Positions 1 to 8,168 of a DNA stretch of 44,660 bases are shown in pieces (positions within the stretch are counted from its first letter, which is position 1; the number at the start of each line of letters is the position of its first letter). A program made the position numbers and the translations under genes. The DNA lies in assembly GCA_910584185.1 (NCBI GenBank), contig CAJTYC010000011.1:1-44660 (forward strand), in the 5' to 3' direction. A model generated the notes under the pieces. The model worked only from the letters and a program-made list of their open reading frames with translations, did not search any database and was not told the origin of the DNA. This DNA is from an uncultured Muribaculaceae bacterium. GTDB taxonomy: Bacteria > Bacteroidota > Bacteroidia > Bacteroidales > Muribaculaceae.

Positions 1-37
1 GCGACGACTACAAAGAATTTCAGGCGCCGCCAACGAC

Positions 38-71
38 TAAAAAAAGAGGAATGTGCTGATGCACATTCCTC
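38..71 (-). terminator. Terminator of tRNA-Val(CAC)
   Basis: A perfect 11-bp stem (46-56 with 61-71, loop TGAT) is followed, reading the minus strand, by a T run complementary to the A tract at 39-45. It lies 16 bases beyond the 3' end of tRNA-Val. Bases 1-40 may also hold the last codons of a plus-strand gene, with two frames possible, but the fragment is too short to call. Confidence 0.7.
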
Positions 72-86
72 GTCCAATTCAAGTAG

Positions 87-161
87 TGTTCCGTACTGGA
101 TTCGAACCAGTGACCTCTACCGTGTGAAGGTAGCGCTCTAAACCAGCTGAGCTAACGAAAC
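87..161 (-). tRNA. tRNA-Val (anticodon CAC)
   Basis: The reverse complement folds as a full cloverleaf. The acceptor stem GTTTCGT pairs with ACGGAAC (one G-U), the D arm is AGCTCAGCTGG, the anticodon stem CTACC/GGTAG encloses loop TTCACAC, and the T arm is ACTGG-TTCGAAT-CCAGT. Anticodon CAC reads GTG (Val). The discriminator is A and CCA is not encoded. A Bacteroidetes-type promoter lies at 257-288. Confidence 0.95.
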
Positions 162-256
162 ATTTTATTATTATTGAGTCCTCTTTCGCTTGTTGCCATT
201 CATCGGCCTTTGGATTGACTTTTGATGACTTTTAAGCTTTGGCTCAATTGCGAGTG

Positions 257-288
257 CAAAGTTAAGGCTTTGGCGCGACATTTCCAAA
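257..288 (-). promoter_or_regulatory. Promoter of tRNA-Val(CAC)
   Basis: On the minus strand, TTTG (285-288) and TAACTTTG (257-264) are separated by 20 bases, matching the Bacteroidetes sigma-ABfr pattern (TTTG, about 19, TAnnTTTG). The predicted start near 250 leaves a leader of about 90 bases before the tRNA. Confidence 0.7.
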
Positions 289-387
289 TTTTTATTCAAA
301 AAAATCAAAAAAAACAAAATTTTAGCCGAATAATCCGCAATGTCATAGCAAAACTTTTGAGAAGTTGGCCGTGATATCTAATTAAAC

Positions 388-1017
388 TCAGTCAATTATG
401 GATTTGCTGTTTTTATAATTTGGCGATAGGGACTGATAAGAGGAGAAATAATCATAGGAGGATTGGAGGCATATTGTATCAATAAAATATAAGTTGTCGT
501 CTATTCCATGAAGAACATTGTTAGGCAATGCGTCAAAAATATCAACACATCCATTGGTGAAATATTCGCCATCTTGTTGAGGCATAAAACCCATTAGGGC
601 TAAAGCCCCGGCAATTTCTTCGATTGAGGCTTCTCGGTCTGCGCGAATAAAGGGTTGAGAAAGCACTGCGCAAATTTTACCATCTCGATTTTCGGAGAAA
701 CCAATGAGTGTATATGCGCAATCCGGAAAAAGCGTATTGTGGATGAAAATTCTTTGAAAGAAAGGTTCGAGATTATCATCTGCATACCTGAAATCATTAA
801 GCTTATTGACAATTTCATTCGCAAAGTCCATATAGACTTCGTTCTCCGATCCGCGATCGGAAAACTCACCTAAAACTTCGCGGTTGTCAAACCAGCAGCC
901 TTTTGATTTGGCCCATTTCTTTAGTCCATGGATTTGGACTCCCTTGCAAAACGTTGTGCCCGCAATTTCTTGAATTGATTTCGATATTCTTCCGGACTCA
1001 GCGGATGCTTCTTCCAA
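388..1017 (-). CDS. Fragment of a mobile-element polyvalent protein (kinase-like domain)
   Basis: The 209-residue frame resembles the putative kinase-like domain at the end of large polyvalent proteins of Bacteroidetes mobile elements. Visible motifs fit a degenerate kinase fold: ENEVY (58-62) as the glycine-loop region, a lysine at 72 in VNKLND, FDALPNNVL (161-169) as a catalytic-loop equivalent, and FIDT (178-181) as the metal-binding DFG equivalent. The frame opens with TTG, has no good ATG upstream of the domain, and its 5' end overlaps another small frame (921-1070). This suggests a truncated or frameshifted remnant of a larger gene. It is visibly AT-richer than yebC or pheT and lies between tRNA genes, a usual integration site. 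Family assignment is from memory of the motif pattern; activity is unproven. Confidence 0.5.
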   Translation of the reverse strand: MEEASAESGRISKSIQEIAGTTFCKGVQIHGLKKWAKSKGCWFDNREVLGEFSDRGSENEVYMDFANEIVNKLNDFRYADDNLEPFFQRIFIHNTLFPDCAYTLIGFSENRDGKICAVLSQPFIRADREASIEEIAGALALMGFMPQQDGEYFTNGCVDIFDALPNNVLHGIDDNLYFIDTICLQSSYDYFSSYQSLSPNYKNSKSIID

Positions 1018-1070
1018 TAGGCTATTGAAGCTATTTTTCTTGCAGTCGCCTCTTTATGATATCTTGTCAT
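921..1070 (-). CDS. Small basic ORF (49 aa) overlapping the polyvalent fragment
   Basis: An ATG-started frame encodes 49 residues, rich in Lys and Arg (starts MTRYHKEATARK, ends RESKSMD). It overlaps the kinase-like frame by about 97 bases in another register. It could be a real small protein of the former element, or the preceding part of the same polyvalent protein separated by a frameshift. I do not recognise a domain. Confidence 0.3.
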   Translation of the reverse strand: MTRYHKEATARKIASIAYWKKHPLSPEEYRNQFKKLRAQRFARESKSMD

Positions 1071-1097
1071 AATCCATATTTTATTATTAAAACAAAT

Positions 1098-1126
1098 GAA
1101 GGCGGGAGGATGGTTCTCTCGCCTTC
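1098..1126 (-). terminator. Terminator downstream of tRNA-Val(GAC)
   Basis: GAAGGCG...CGCCTTC stem-loop (1098-1104 with 1120-1126), flanked by T-rich sequence on both strands (ATTTGTTTT on minus, TTCGTTTTTTG on plus). It ends the tRNA transcript and separates it from the accessory ORFs. Confidence 0.6.
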
Positions 1127-1144
1127 TTCGTTTTTTGTCGATTG

Positions 1145-1219
1145 TGATCCATACTGGATTCGAACCAGTGACCTCCTCCCTGTCAAGGAGGCGCTCTAAA
1201 CCAACTGAGCTAATGAATC
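1145..1219 (-). tRNA. tRNA-Val (anticodon GAC)
   Basis: Complete cloverleaf: acceptor GATTCAT with ATGGATC (one G-U), anticodon stem CCTCC/GGAGG around loop TTGACAG, T arm ACTGG-TTCGAAT-CCAGT. Anticodon GAC reads GTC (Val). D and T arms are nearly identical to those of tRNA-Val(CAC). It sits 58 bases after tRNA-Arg and is probably cotranscribed from the promoter at 1383-1414. Confidence 0.95.
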
Positions 1220-1277
1220 GATAAAGTCACTCCGTTAATGGCGTTTATGTGTTCATCTTGGAGTGGGATATGGTTGG

Positions 1278-1351
1278 TGATCCGGCCGCGATTCGAACGC
1301 GGGACCGTCTGCTTAGAAGGCAGATGCTCTATCCAGCTGAGCTACCGGACC
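1278..1351 (-). tRNA. tRNA-Arg (anticodon TCT)
   Basis: Complete cloverleaf: acceptor GGTCCGG with CCGGATC, anticodon stem TCTGC/GCAGA around loop CTTCTAA, T arm CCGCG-TTCGAAT-CGCGG. Anticodon TCT reads AGA. It is first in a two-tRNA unit with tRNA-Val(GAC). Confidence 0.95.
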
Positions 1352-1382
1352 AATCCGCGCAGCGGCTTTTCGCTTTGCGGTG

Positions 1383-1414
1383 CAAAATTAAGCATTATTT
1401 TTGACTTATCCAAA
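1383..1414 (-). promoter_or_regulatory. Promoter of the tRNA-Arg/tRNA-Val unit
   Basis: Minus strand TTTG (1411-1414), 20 bases, TAATTTTG (1383-1390): Bacteroidetes sigma-ABfr pattern about 25 bases upstream of the mature tRNA-Arg start. Its upstream edge nearly touches the yebC terminator. Confidence 0.7.
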
Positions 1415-1418
1415 CTAT

Positions 1419-1456
1419 AGAGCCCGTTTCGTCAATTTTTTTGCGAAACGGGCTCT
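1419..1456 (-). terminator. Stem-loop after yebC
   Basis: A 13-bp perfect inverted repeat, AGAGCCCGTTTCG (1419-1431) and its complement (1444-1456), lies 38 bases beyond the yebC stop. The T or A run is in the loop rather than after the stem, so the class is not canonical. It could also insulate the tRNA promoter. Confidence 0.55.
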
Positions 1457-1494
1457 TTGGTATCGATAACTCGTATGGTCTTAGGGCTATTAGT

Positions 1495-2217
1495 TTAGTC
1501 TTCCTCCTTCATGTTGTGGAATACGTTCTGCACATCCTCGTCATCTTCGAAGCGCTCGAGGAGCTTCTCGATGTTTTCACGCTGTTCGGGAGTCACCTCC
1601 TTATAGTCGGTGGGGATGCGTTCGAATTCCGAAGATACTATCTCGATGCCCTTGTCTTCGAGATATTTCTGGATGTTGTTGAACTGGTCGAATGCGCCAT
1701 ATATCACCCATTCCTCTGCTTCGGGTTCGGCATCGAGTTCGGCGTCGAAGTCCATGAGCTCAAGCTCGAATTCCTCCACTGCCGAGGGGTCAGCAGGTTT
1801 GATGTGGAACACGCTCTTGTGGTCGAAGAGGAAGGAGAGAGAACCTTGCGTGCCGAGCGAACCACCATGCTTGGTGAAATAGCTGCGCACATTGGCCACG
1901 GTGCGTTGGTTGTTGTCGGTGGCCGTTTCCACCACGATTGCGATGCCAAAGGGACCGTATCCTTCGTATACTATCTCCTTGTAGTCGCTTGCATCCTTGT
2001 CGGTAGCCTTCTTGATAGCCCTTTCTATGGTGTCCTTGGGCATGTTGGCAGCCTTGCCGTTCTGGATAAGTGCGCGCAGACGGGGGTTCATGTCGGGGTC
2101 CGGACCTCCGGCCTTGGCGGCGATTGTGATTTCCTTGCCGATACGTGTGAACGTGCGGCTCATGTTGCCCCAGCGTTTCAGCTTGCGGGCCTTGCGATAT
2201 TCAAATGCTCTTCCCAT
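1495..2217 (-). CDS. yebC: YebC/PmpR-family regulator or translation factor
   Basis: A 240-residue protein of normal length for the YebC/PmpR/TACO1 family. It opens with the family signature MGRAFEYRKARKLKRWG, followed by the F-x-R-x-G-KEI segment and AAKAGGPDPDMNPRLR. The middle shows IVYEGYGPFGIA and NNQRTVANVR (the K/RNRT region), and the C-terminal third is acidic. Members act in the cytoplasm as DNA-binding regulators, and some are proposed to relieve ribosome stalling. Which role applies cannot be read from sequence. It lies 65 bases downstream of pheT on the same strand, so cotranscription is plausible. ATG start at 2217. Confidence 0.93.
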   Translation of the reverse strand: MGRAFEYRKARKLKRWGNMSRTFTRIGKEITIAAKAGGPDPDMNPRLRALIQNGKAANMPKDTIERAIKKATDKDASDYKEIVYEGYGPFGIAIVVETATDNNQRTVANVRSYFTKHGGSLGTQGSLSFLFDHKSVFHIKPADPSAVEEFELELMDFDAELDAEPEAEEWVIYGAFDQFNNIQKYLEDKGIEIVSSEFERIPTDYKEVTPEQRENIEKLLERFEDDEDVQNVFHNMKEED

Positions 2218-2282
2218 TATTGTGATTTTTATTATTTTTCTTTATGTCGGTATGTTGGTGCTGTTGGTAGGGGTGAGGTCGC

Positions 2283-4766
2283 TCAGCGCAGCTGTGCGCC
2301 GAGTTTCTCCACAGCCTTCACGATCTTGCTCATCACGGCATCGATCTGCTTGTCGTTGAGTGTCTTCTCATCGTCCTGGAGCTTCATCGACACAGCGTAG
2401 CTCTTCTTGTCTTCGGGCAGGTTCTTGCCCTCATACACGTCGAAGAGCTTCACCTCGCGCAGCAACTTGCGCTCAGCGCCGCGTATGGCTGCCTCTATGT
2501 CGGCAAACTTCACGCTCTTGTCGACGAGCAGAGCCAAGTCGCGGTCCACCGGCTGCGTGCGCGGTATCTCGGTAAATGTCACCGTGCACTTCGCCACCTG
2601 CGAATAAAGAGCTTTCCAGTTAATCTCCGCATACACTACCGGCTGCTCTATGTCGAACTTCGCGAGCAAGCTCTTACGCACTATGCCGAGAGAGCATATA
2701 TGCTTGCCCTGACGGGTCTCTATGTCGAGCTTGGCGGCGAATATCTCATCGCTGCCCTGAGTTTGCTTCAAGGCTGCTTGGTTAAGTCCAAGACGACGGA
2801 ATATATTATCGACCACACCTTTGAGGTCATATACAGAAGTTTCTTCCGCTTTGCGGTTCCAGCCACCGGGCGTGGAGCCGGTCATCCAAATGCCGAGCAT
2901 AGGTGTCTCGGAATATGGTGCCAATGGACGCTCCTTGGTCGACTCCTTGGTCGGGTCGTATTCGTACACGTTGCCATATTCGTAGAACTTCAAGTCGGCA
3001 GCCTTGCGGTTCACATTGTGTGCCACAGACTCCAAGCCTCCGTAGAGCAGCGTGCGTCGGAGCACGGAGAGTTCGCTGCTGAGCGGGTTCATCAGCTTGA
3101 CACATCCGGAGAGGGGGAGAAGTTCCGAGTCGGCGTAATATCCTTGCGAAGTGAGGGAGTTGTTGAGAATCTCGCAGAATCCCTGACCGGTGAGTTGCTC
3201 TGCAATGAGCTGCTGCATCTCGTGAGAGAAGTCGGTGTCGGTGCGTTGAGAGAGGTTGATATGCGCTTCGGTCTGAATCTCCACATTATTGTAGCCATAT
3301 ATGCGGAGCACTTCCTCCACGATGTCGCAAGGACGGTACACATCAACGCGATAAGTGGGCACCTTGAGGTGGAGCACGTCAGCATTGTCGGTGGGAGTCA
3401 CCTCTATTTCGAGCGCACGCAGAATAGTCTTGATCAGGTCGGCAGGAATCTGCTTGCCTATAAGGTTGTTGCAATAAGTGAGCGAGAAATCGAACTCCGC
3501 CGGTTCAATATGATGGGGGTATATGTCAGTCACGTCACCGCAGATCTCACCGCCGGCGAGCTGTTGTATCAGCACTGCTGCGAGCTTCGCAGCATAAACT
3601 GTGATGTTGGGGTCAGTGCCGCGCTCATATCTGAAGGATGCGTCGGTCGAGAGTCCGTGACGGCGGGCTGTGCGGCGCACACGGGTAGGGTTGAAATATG
3701 CACTCTCGATAAATACTGACTTGGTCTCCTCGGTCACACCTGAGTCAAGGCCACCGAACACACCGGCGATGCACATAGGTTTCTCGGAGTCACATATCAT
3801 GAGGTCAGCCTCGCTGAGTGTGCGTTCCACGCCGTCGAGTGTCGTGAACTTGGTGCCTTCCTGGCAGGTGCGCACCACAATCTCCTCACCGGCCACATGA
3901 GCCAAGTCGAAGCAGTGAAGCGGCTGGCCGATGCCGAGGAGCACGAAGTTGGTTATGTCCACGATATTGTTGATAGGACGTTGGCCGGCGCTGATGAGCA
4001 GGTTCTTAAGCCATTCGGGCGACTCTTTTACCTCAACCCCACGGATTGTAATGCCTGAATAGCGCGGACATCCCTGGCCATCCTCCACGGTTACCTTCAC
4101 AGACCCGTCGGCACGCGAAGGTGCAAACGCTGTAACATCAGGCACAGAGATTTCAGGAAGCTCCGCAGACCCTTCGCCCTGGGCAAGTTCACACCACTGC
4201 TTGGCCTTGAGGTCGCGGGCAACGCCATAATGGCTGGCTGCGTCCACACGGTTTGGGGTAAGCTCCACTTCCAATCGCCAGTCGCTCTCCACCTTGAAAT
4301 ATTCGGCGGCCGGAGTGCCCGCCTTCACATCCTCATTGATTACTATGATGCCGTCGTGGCTTGTGCCGAGGCCGAGTTCATCCTCTGCACAGATCATGCC
4401 CATCGACTCCACACCACGGATTTTTGATTTCTTAATCTTTATTTCCTTGTCGCCATCGTATAGCACGGTGCCTACAGTGGCCACGACCACAGTCTGGCCG
4501 GCAGCCACATTGGGGGCGCCGCAGACAATCTGCTCCGGCTTTTCTCCGCCCAAGTCGACTGTGGTGATGTGCAGGTGGTCGGAGTCGGGATGCTCCACGC
4601 AGGTCAGCACCTTGCCGATGACCACTCCACGGAGACCACCCTTGATGCTCTCCACCTCTTCTACATTGTCACACTCAAGACCCACCGATGTCAGCACGGC
4701 GGCCAGTTCCTTGGCGCTTAAATCGAAATCGATGTAACGTTTAAGCCATTTATATGAAATATCCAT
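2283..4766 (-). CDS. pheT: Phenylalanine--tRNA ligase beta subunit
   Basis: 827 residues, full length. Domains in order: N-terminal B1 segment (MDISYKWLKRYIDFDL), an EMAP/OB-type tRNA-binding domain at about 40-150 (CVEHPDSDHLHITTVD, VCGAPNV), the B3/B4 editing region (AGVFGGLDSGV), the B5 helix-turn-helix domain (YRVDVYRPCDIVEEVLRIYGY), the core catalytic-like fold, and a C-terminal FDX-ACB anticodon-binding domain (IPRTQPVDRDLALLV to the end). It forms the alpha2-beta2 enzyme with PheS, which is not in the window. A perfect minus-strand TAATTTTG (4790-4797) 24 bases upstream of the ATG suggests its own promoter, although the -33 element is weak. Confidence 0.97.
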   Translation of the reverse strand: MDISYKWLKRYIDFDLSAKELAAVLTSVGLECDNVEEVESIKGGLRGVVIGKVLTCVEHPDSDHLHITTVDLGGEKPEQIVCGAPNVAAGQTVVVATVGTVLYDGDKEIKIKKSKIRGVESMGMICAEDELGLGTSHDGIIVINEDVKAGTPAAEYFKVESDWRLEVELTPNRVDAASHYGVARDLKAKQWCELAQGEGSAELPEISVPDVTAFAPSRADGSVKVTVEDGQGCPRYSGITIRGVEVKESPEWLKNLLISAGQRPINNIVDITNFVLLGIGQPLHCFDLAHVAGEEIVVRTCQEGTKFTTLDGVERTLSEADLMICDSEKPMCIAGVFGGLDSGVTEETKSVFIESAYFNPTRVRRTARRHGLSTDASFRYERGTDPNITVYAAKLAAVLIQQLAGGEICGDVTDIYPHHIEPAEFDFSLTYCNNLIGKQIPADLIKTILRALEIEVTPTDNADVLHLKVPTYRVDVYRPCDIVEEVLRIYGYNNVEIQTEAHINLSQRTDTDFSHEMQQLIAEQLTGQGFCEILNNSLTSQGYYADSELLPLSGCVKLMNPLSSELSVLRRTLLYGGLESVAHNVNRKAADLKFYEYGNVYEYDPTKESTKERPLAPYSETPMLGIWMTGSTPGGWNRKAEETSVYDLKGVVDNIFRRLGLNQAALKQTQGSDEIFAAKLDIETRQGKHICSLGIVRKSLLAKFDIEQPVVYAEINWKALYSQVAKCTVTFTEIPRTQPVDRDLALLVDKSVKFADIEAAIRGAERKLLREVKLFDVYEGKNLPEDKKSYAVSMKLQDDEKTLNDKQIDAVMSKIVKAVEKLGAQLR

Positions 4767-4899
4767 GATGCGATCGCAATTTTATTTTGCAAAATTAGTA
4801 AAAAAGTTTGACATAGCCCCAACGTGACGCATATTTGTAAGCACATGAGGGTTACGACGGGGGCTGACCTCATATTTTTATGTGGCGCCGGTCATCTCT

Positions 4900-6102
4900 T
4901 TATTTGAAATCGGGAAACTCGATGCGAAACGTAGTGCCCTTGCCGAGTTCCGAGTCTTTCACGTAGATTCGTCCGCCGTGGTAATCTTCCACAATCCGCT
5001 TCACGAGCGTCAGCCCGAGTCCCCAGCCTCGCTTCTTGGTGGTGTATCCGGGGTTGAAGACTGTCTTGAAGTTCTTGCGGGCTATCCCCTTGCCGGTGTC
5101 GGTCACCTCGATCCATATGCCGCTCTTGTCGGCGCCGGTGGTTATGTCGATGCTCCCCTCGCCCTGCATGGCGTCGACGGCATTCTTGGTGAGGTTTTCC
5201 ATGACCCACTCGAAGAGCGAGCGCGAGAGTTTCACGCCATGGTCGTCGTCGCTGAGATGCAACCTTATGGCCACGCGGCTCGACACGCGGCTCTGCATAT
5301 ATTCGAGCGAGCCGCGTACCGTCTCGTTGAGATATTCGAGCTGCATGTCGGGCTGCGAACCGATCTTGGAGAAGCGGTCGGCTATTGTGGATAGCCGTCG
5401 CACATCCTTGTCGAGTTCCGATGTCACCTCGGGCTCCACGCCGGCTGCCTGGAGATATTCCACCCAGGCCATAAGCGACGATATGGGGGTGCCTAGCTGG
5501 TGAGCGGTCTCTTTGCTCAGACCCACCCACACGCGGTTCTGCTCGGCGCGTTTGGTGTTGACCACCGCCAAGTAGAGTATCACGGCCAGCACGAGCATTA
5601 TGGCAATCTGTATGTAGGGATATATGCTCAGCCCCTTGAGCAGTGTGGAGTCTTCATAATATATATACTGGCTGTTGCCGTCATATAGGTCCACGCGTAT
5701 GAAATGGTCATCGCGTGCAGCCAATTCGGCGAGCGAACGCTCGCCGCGCACCTTGTCGAGGCGTTCTTGCAGATACTGCTTGTTACGTTCCGACAGCTCG
5801 TAATAGAGCGACTTGTCCCTGTCGGCCTTGTCGGGCAGCGAGTAGTTGCGAAACTCGGAGATGTTGCCGTCGGCATCGCTTATCATCACAGGGATGCTGT
5901 TGTTTTGCGCTATTATGGCGAGTGGAAACTCTATGTCGGAGTCCACGTCGGCCTTGGCGAGTTGCTGTGTGGCGCGTGCCCAGATGTTCATGCGCTCGCG
6001 CTCCTGGGCCGCCATCTCCTTGATGAGGCCGTTGGATATCAGCAGGAATGTCACGATGACTATCGCCGCCGCCATGATAACCAGCATGCGGCCGGCATTC
6101 AT
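4900..6102 (-). CDS. Orphan membrane sensor histidine kinase
   Basis: About 400 residues. There is an N-terminal transmembrane helix (MLVIMAAAIVIVTFLLI), a periplasmic sensor of about 130 residues, a second helix (IQIAIMLVLAVILYLAVV), then HisKA with the phospho-acceptor in KETAHQLGTP, and HATPase_c with N box NLTKNAVDAM, G1 DTGKGI, F box VFNPGYTTK and G2 GWGLGLTL. No response regulator gene is adjacent. The longest frame starts with GTG at 6120; I prefer ATG at 6102 because AGAGGGAG sits just upstream. It follows the HAD gene by about 45 bases and is probably the last gene of the psd-pssA transcript. The signal sensed is unknown. Confidence 0.9.
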   Translation of the reverse strand: MNAGRMLVIMAAAIVIVTFLLISNGLIKEMAAQERERMNIWARATQQLAKADVDSDIEFPLAIIAQNNSIPVMISDADGNISEFRNYSLPDKADRDKSLYYELSERNKQYLQERLDKVRGERSLAELAARDDHFIRVDLYDGNSQYIYYEDSTLLKGLSIYPYIQIAIMLVLAVILYLAVVNTKRAEQNRVWVGLSKETAHQLGTPISSLMAWVEYLQAAGVEPEVTSELDKDVRRLSTIADRFSKIGSQPDMQLEYLNETVRGSLEYMQSRVSSRVAIRLHLSDDDHGVKLSRSLFEWVMENLTKNAVDAMQGEGSIDITTGADKSGIWIEVTDTGKGIARKNFKTVFNPGYTTKKRGWGLGLTLVKRIVEDYHGGRIYVKDSELGKGTTFRIEFPDFK

Positions 6103-6147
6103 TCTCCCTCTCAGTTCCACTTGCTTTCTATATTTATGCGGACTCTG

Positions 6148-6981
6148 TTAAAAATCGGCGATAAACCGTGCCACGGAGTCGGATGTGTTTGGCCCGATCA
6201 CCATGTCGGCCGCTTCCTTCACTTCGGGCAGTGCATTTTCCACGGCCACGGCCACATCTGCCACCTCCATCATGGGGAGGTCGTTCACGTTGTCTCCGAA
6301 GCAGACCACGCGGTCGGCACCGGTCTGTTCGGCAAGCCGGCGCACTGCGTTTGCCTTGGTGGCCCCGGCTGCGAAGGCTTCAAGTATGCCGGTCTCCTCA
6401 CCGTATATGTCATGATAATACTGCGCCTTGACACCGGGGAGGTCTTTTATCAGCTCGTAGGCCGACCGGGTCTTTGCATCGGGTAGCATCGTGTAGAAAA
6501 GTATGGTGTCGTCGAATGTAGGCGGGAGGGTGTCGCTGCCGTCGTCCGACAGATGAAATCTCTTATACGGGCTGTTGATGCGCTGCTCGTAGAAGAGCTG
6601 CTGGATAGGCGTGAGCCTGCCGCAGAGGTGATAGATGTTTATGAGGTCATCATCACCGAGGGTGAACATGTAGGTAGATGTGTCAGAGTTGCGGTAAATG
6701 TCGACAAGTTGTCGCGACACTTCCTCACGCATGCGTTGTATGTGAGAGTAATTACCGGTTTTGATGTCAAACATCGCCGCACCGGTGATTACAATGGCCG
6801 GTAGCCGCAGGTCTACCTCCTTAAGTATCGGCACCACGGTGGCCGGTGTCCTTGCGGTGGCTATGCTGAAGAGCTTCCCCTCGGCCACTGACCTGTTGAG
6901 CAGGCTCACGGTGGTGCGGCTCAGCGTGGCGTCCGGCTGAAGCAGGGTGCCGTCAAGGTCGCTTATAAACAGTGTCTTCAT
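6148..6981 (-). CDS. Cof-type HAD phosphatase
   Basis: 277 residues of the Cof/YbhA-like (C2B cap) HAD family. Motif I is SDLDGTLL at 8-15, with both catalytic Asp present. Motif II is in IVITGAAM. The conserved Lys is in GATKANAVRRL, and motif III/IV is CFGDNVNDLPMMEVADVAVAV, close to the family GDxxND. Cytosolic phosphatases of this type act on sugar phosphates, flavin or PLP precursors; the substrate cannot be read here. Its ATG overlaps the stop of the DUF4834 gene by four bases (ATGA), so the two are translationally coupled. Confidence 0.9.
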   Translation of the reverse strand: MKTLFISDLDGTLLQPDATLSRTTVSLLNRSVAEGKLFSIATARTPATVVPILKEVDLRLPAIVITGAAMFDIKTGNYSHIQRMREEVSRQLVDIYRNSDTSTYMFTLGDDDLINIYHLCGRLTPIQQLFYEQRINSPYKRFHLSDDGSDTLPPTFDDTILFYTMLPDAKTRSAYELIKDLPGVKAQYYHDIYGEETGILEAFAAGATKANAVRRLAEQTGADRVVCFGDNVNDLPMMEVADVAVAVENALPEVKEAADMVIGPNTSDSVARFIADF

Positions 6982-7382
6982 GACTTGTATTCTGTATATT
7001 GCACGTCGCTAACTTGCTCCTCGTATACGGTTTTGGTGGTGGAGCCACCACCTATCTCAGTCTCACCAAACTCTACAGTCTCGGAATACTCCACATCGAC
7101 TGCCACGCTGCGCAGCAATGCCGCAGCGCTTTGCCGTGGAGTCTGATGCCGGCGTTGGCGCGACGACGCGCCTCTTTTACGCTCACCGCGTGCGGATGTG
7201 CCGCCGGCTGCGGCCTCCCGGCGACGACGTTTCTCTTCCTTGCGCGAGGGCATACCCATCATGCGCCGCATTGCATCCTCGGCACGGTTGGCCATAAATT
7301 GCCCCACCATGCGCGACACAAACTTCGATATCCAAGGCCAGCAGACCAGGACTATTATCAATATGATTAATGCGATACTCAA
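6978..7382 (-). CDS. DUF4834-family small membrane protein
   Basis: 134 residues. One N-terminal transmembrane helix (SIALIILIIVLVCWPWI) is followed by RMVGQFMANRAEDAMRRMMGMP and a long basic, low-complexity tail, which matches Bacteroidetes DUF4834. The start is TTG: the helix begins at once after it, and an in-frame stop lies a few codons upstream. It overlaps the HAD gene by four bases and follows pssA by 76 bases. Function unknown; the context links it to the phospholipid genes. Confidence 0.75.
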   Translation of the reverse strand: MSIALIILIIVLVCWPWISKFVSRMVGQFMANRAEDAMRRMMGMPSRKEEKRRRREAAAGGTSARGERKRGASSRQRRHQTPRQSAAALLRSVAVDVEYSETVEFGETEIGGGSTTKTVYEEQVSDVQYTEYKS

Positions 7383-7432
7383 TTGTGCAGGTAAGCTAAT
7401 TGTCTAATTGTCGAAAGAGTTACGGATATGAA

Positions 7433-7466
7433 ATAACCTCATAACTTATAACTCTGACTTAATACT
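7433..7466. repeat. AGTTAnn-type imperfect repeat at the pssA 3' end
   Basis: On the minus strand this reads as imperfect 7-bp units, AGTTATA-AGTTATG-AGGTTAT, preceded by TATTAAGTCAG. The pssA stop codon lies within it. A close relative of the same roughly 35 bases is at 32050-32086, between two inositol-cluster genes, and a longer related tract is at 24862-24939. Confidence 0.5.
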
Positions 7467-8160
7467 TATTATCAAAGAGTCCGTAGAGCAGGTAGGCTAT
7501 GATAAGCCACATAAGCCCCGGCACTCCCATGCAGGCCACAAGCACTATGGCAGTGACGATAAGTAGCCATCTGAAAGGATTGCCCTTCCAGCCCCAAGTC
7601 TTGAATTTCAGCGAGAAGAGCTTGAGAGGCGAGACCATCAGCCAACTCTCAAGCACCAAGGCCGGCACTACGCACCACCATTGGCTCATGCCCTCCACGC
7701 CGGATAGCATAAGCGCCGAATATCCGATCCAGAATATGGCGTTGGCAGGTATCGGAAGACCGATGAAAGAGGTGGTCTGGCGGGTGTCGATGTTGAACTT
7801 GGCGAGCCGCAACGCGCCGAACGCCGGAATCAGCAGCACGAACCAGCCGGTCCAGCCGGGAGCACCGGCAATCTCGAGGGCGTTATACATTATAATGGCC
7901 GGGGCCACACCGAAGCTCACGAGGTCGCAAAGCGAGTCGAGCTCCTTGCCGAGGTTGGAGTAGGCATGGAGCAGACGGGCCATGAAGCCGTCGAGAAAGT
8001 CGGCCACAGCCGCTATGCCTATGAAAATCCAGGCCCATTCGTAGGCCCTCAGTCCCCACAACGGGGTGTCGCCCTTGGAGGCACATATGATCGACAATAC
8101 TCCCGAAGCCACATTCATACAGGTGATTGCGTTCGGTATATTTCGTTTTATGACATTCAT
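7459..8160 (-). CDS. pssA: CDP-diacylglycerol--serine O-phosphatidyltransferase
   Basis: 233 residues, multi-spanning inner-membrane enzyme that transfers a phosphatidyl group from CDP-diacylglycerol to serine. The full CDP-alcohol phosphotransferase signature DGxxAR(x8)GxxxDxxxD is present at about 57-79 (DGFMARLL...GKELDSLCD), preceded by the extra Asp in ADFLD. SFGVAPA fits the PssA subclass. It lies 8 bases after psd, so the two steps of phosphatidylethanolamine synthesis are adjacent. ATG start at 8160. Confidence 0.95.
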   Translation of the reverse strand: MNVIKRNIPNAITCMNVASGVLSIICASKGDTPLWGLRAYEWAWIFIGIAAVADFLDGFMARLLHAYSNLGKELDSLCDLVSFGVAPAIIMYNALEIAGAPGWTGWFVLLIPAFGALRLAKFNIDTRQTTSFIGLPIPANAIFWIGYSALMLSGVEGMSQWWCVVPALVLESWLMVSPLKLFSLKFKTWGWKGNPFRWLLIVTAIVLVACMGVPGLMWLIIAYLLYGLFDNKY

Positions 8161-8168
8161 ATTCAGTC

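Noticed and set aside
1..59. C-terminal end of a plus-strand gene at the window edge
   Set aside because: Two frames are equally possible and the bases resemble the dispersed repeat; too short to support a call.
1441..2400. Long plus-strand frame (319 codons) opposite yebC and pheT
   Set aside because: It is antisense to yebC and the pheT 3' end, which have clear family motifs. The frame is a by-product of codon bias, with no recognisable domain. The same applies to other long frames opposite pheT, lpxB, trkA, rlmN, ppiD and pdxA.
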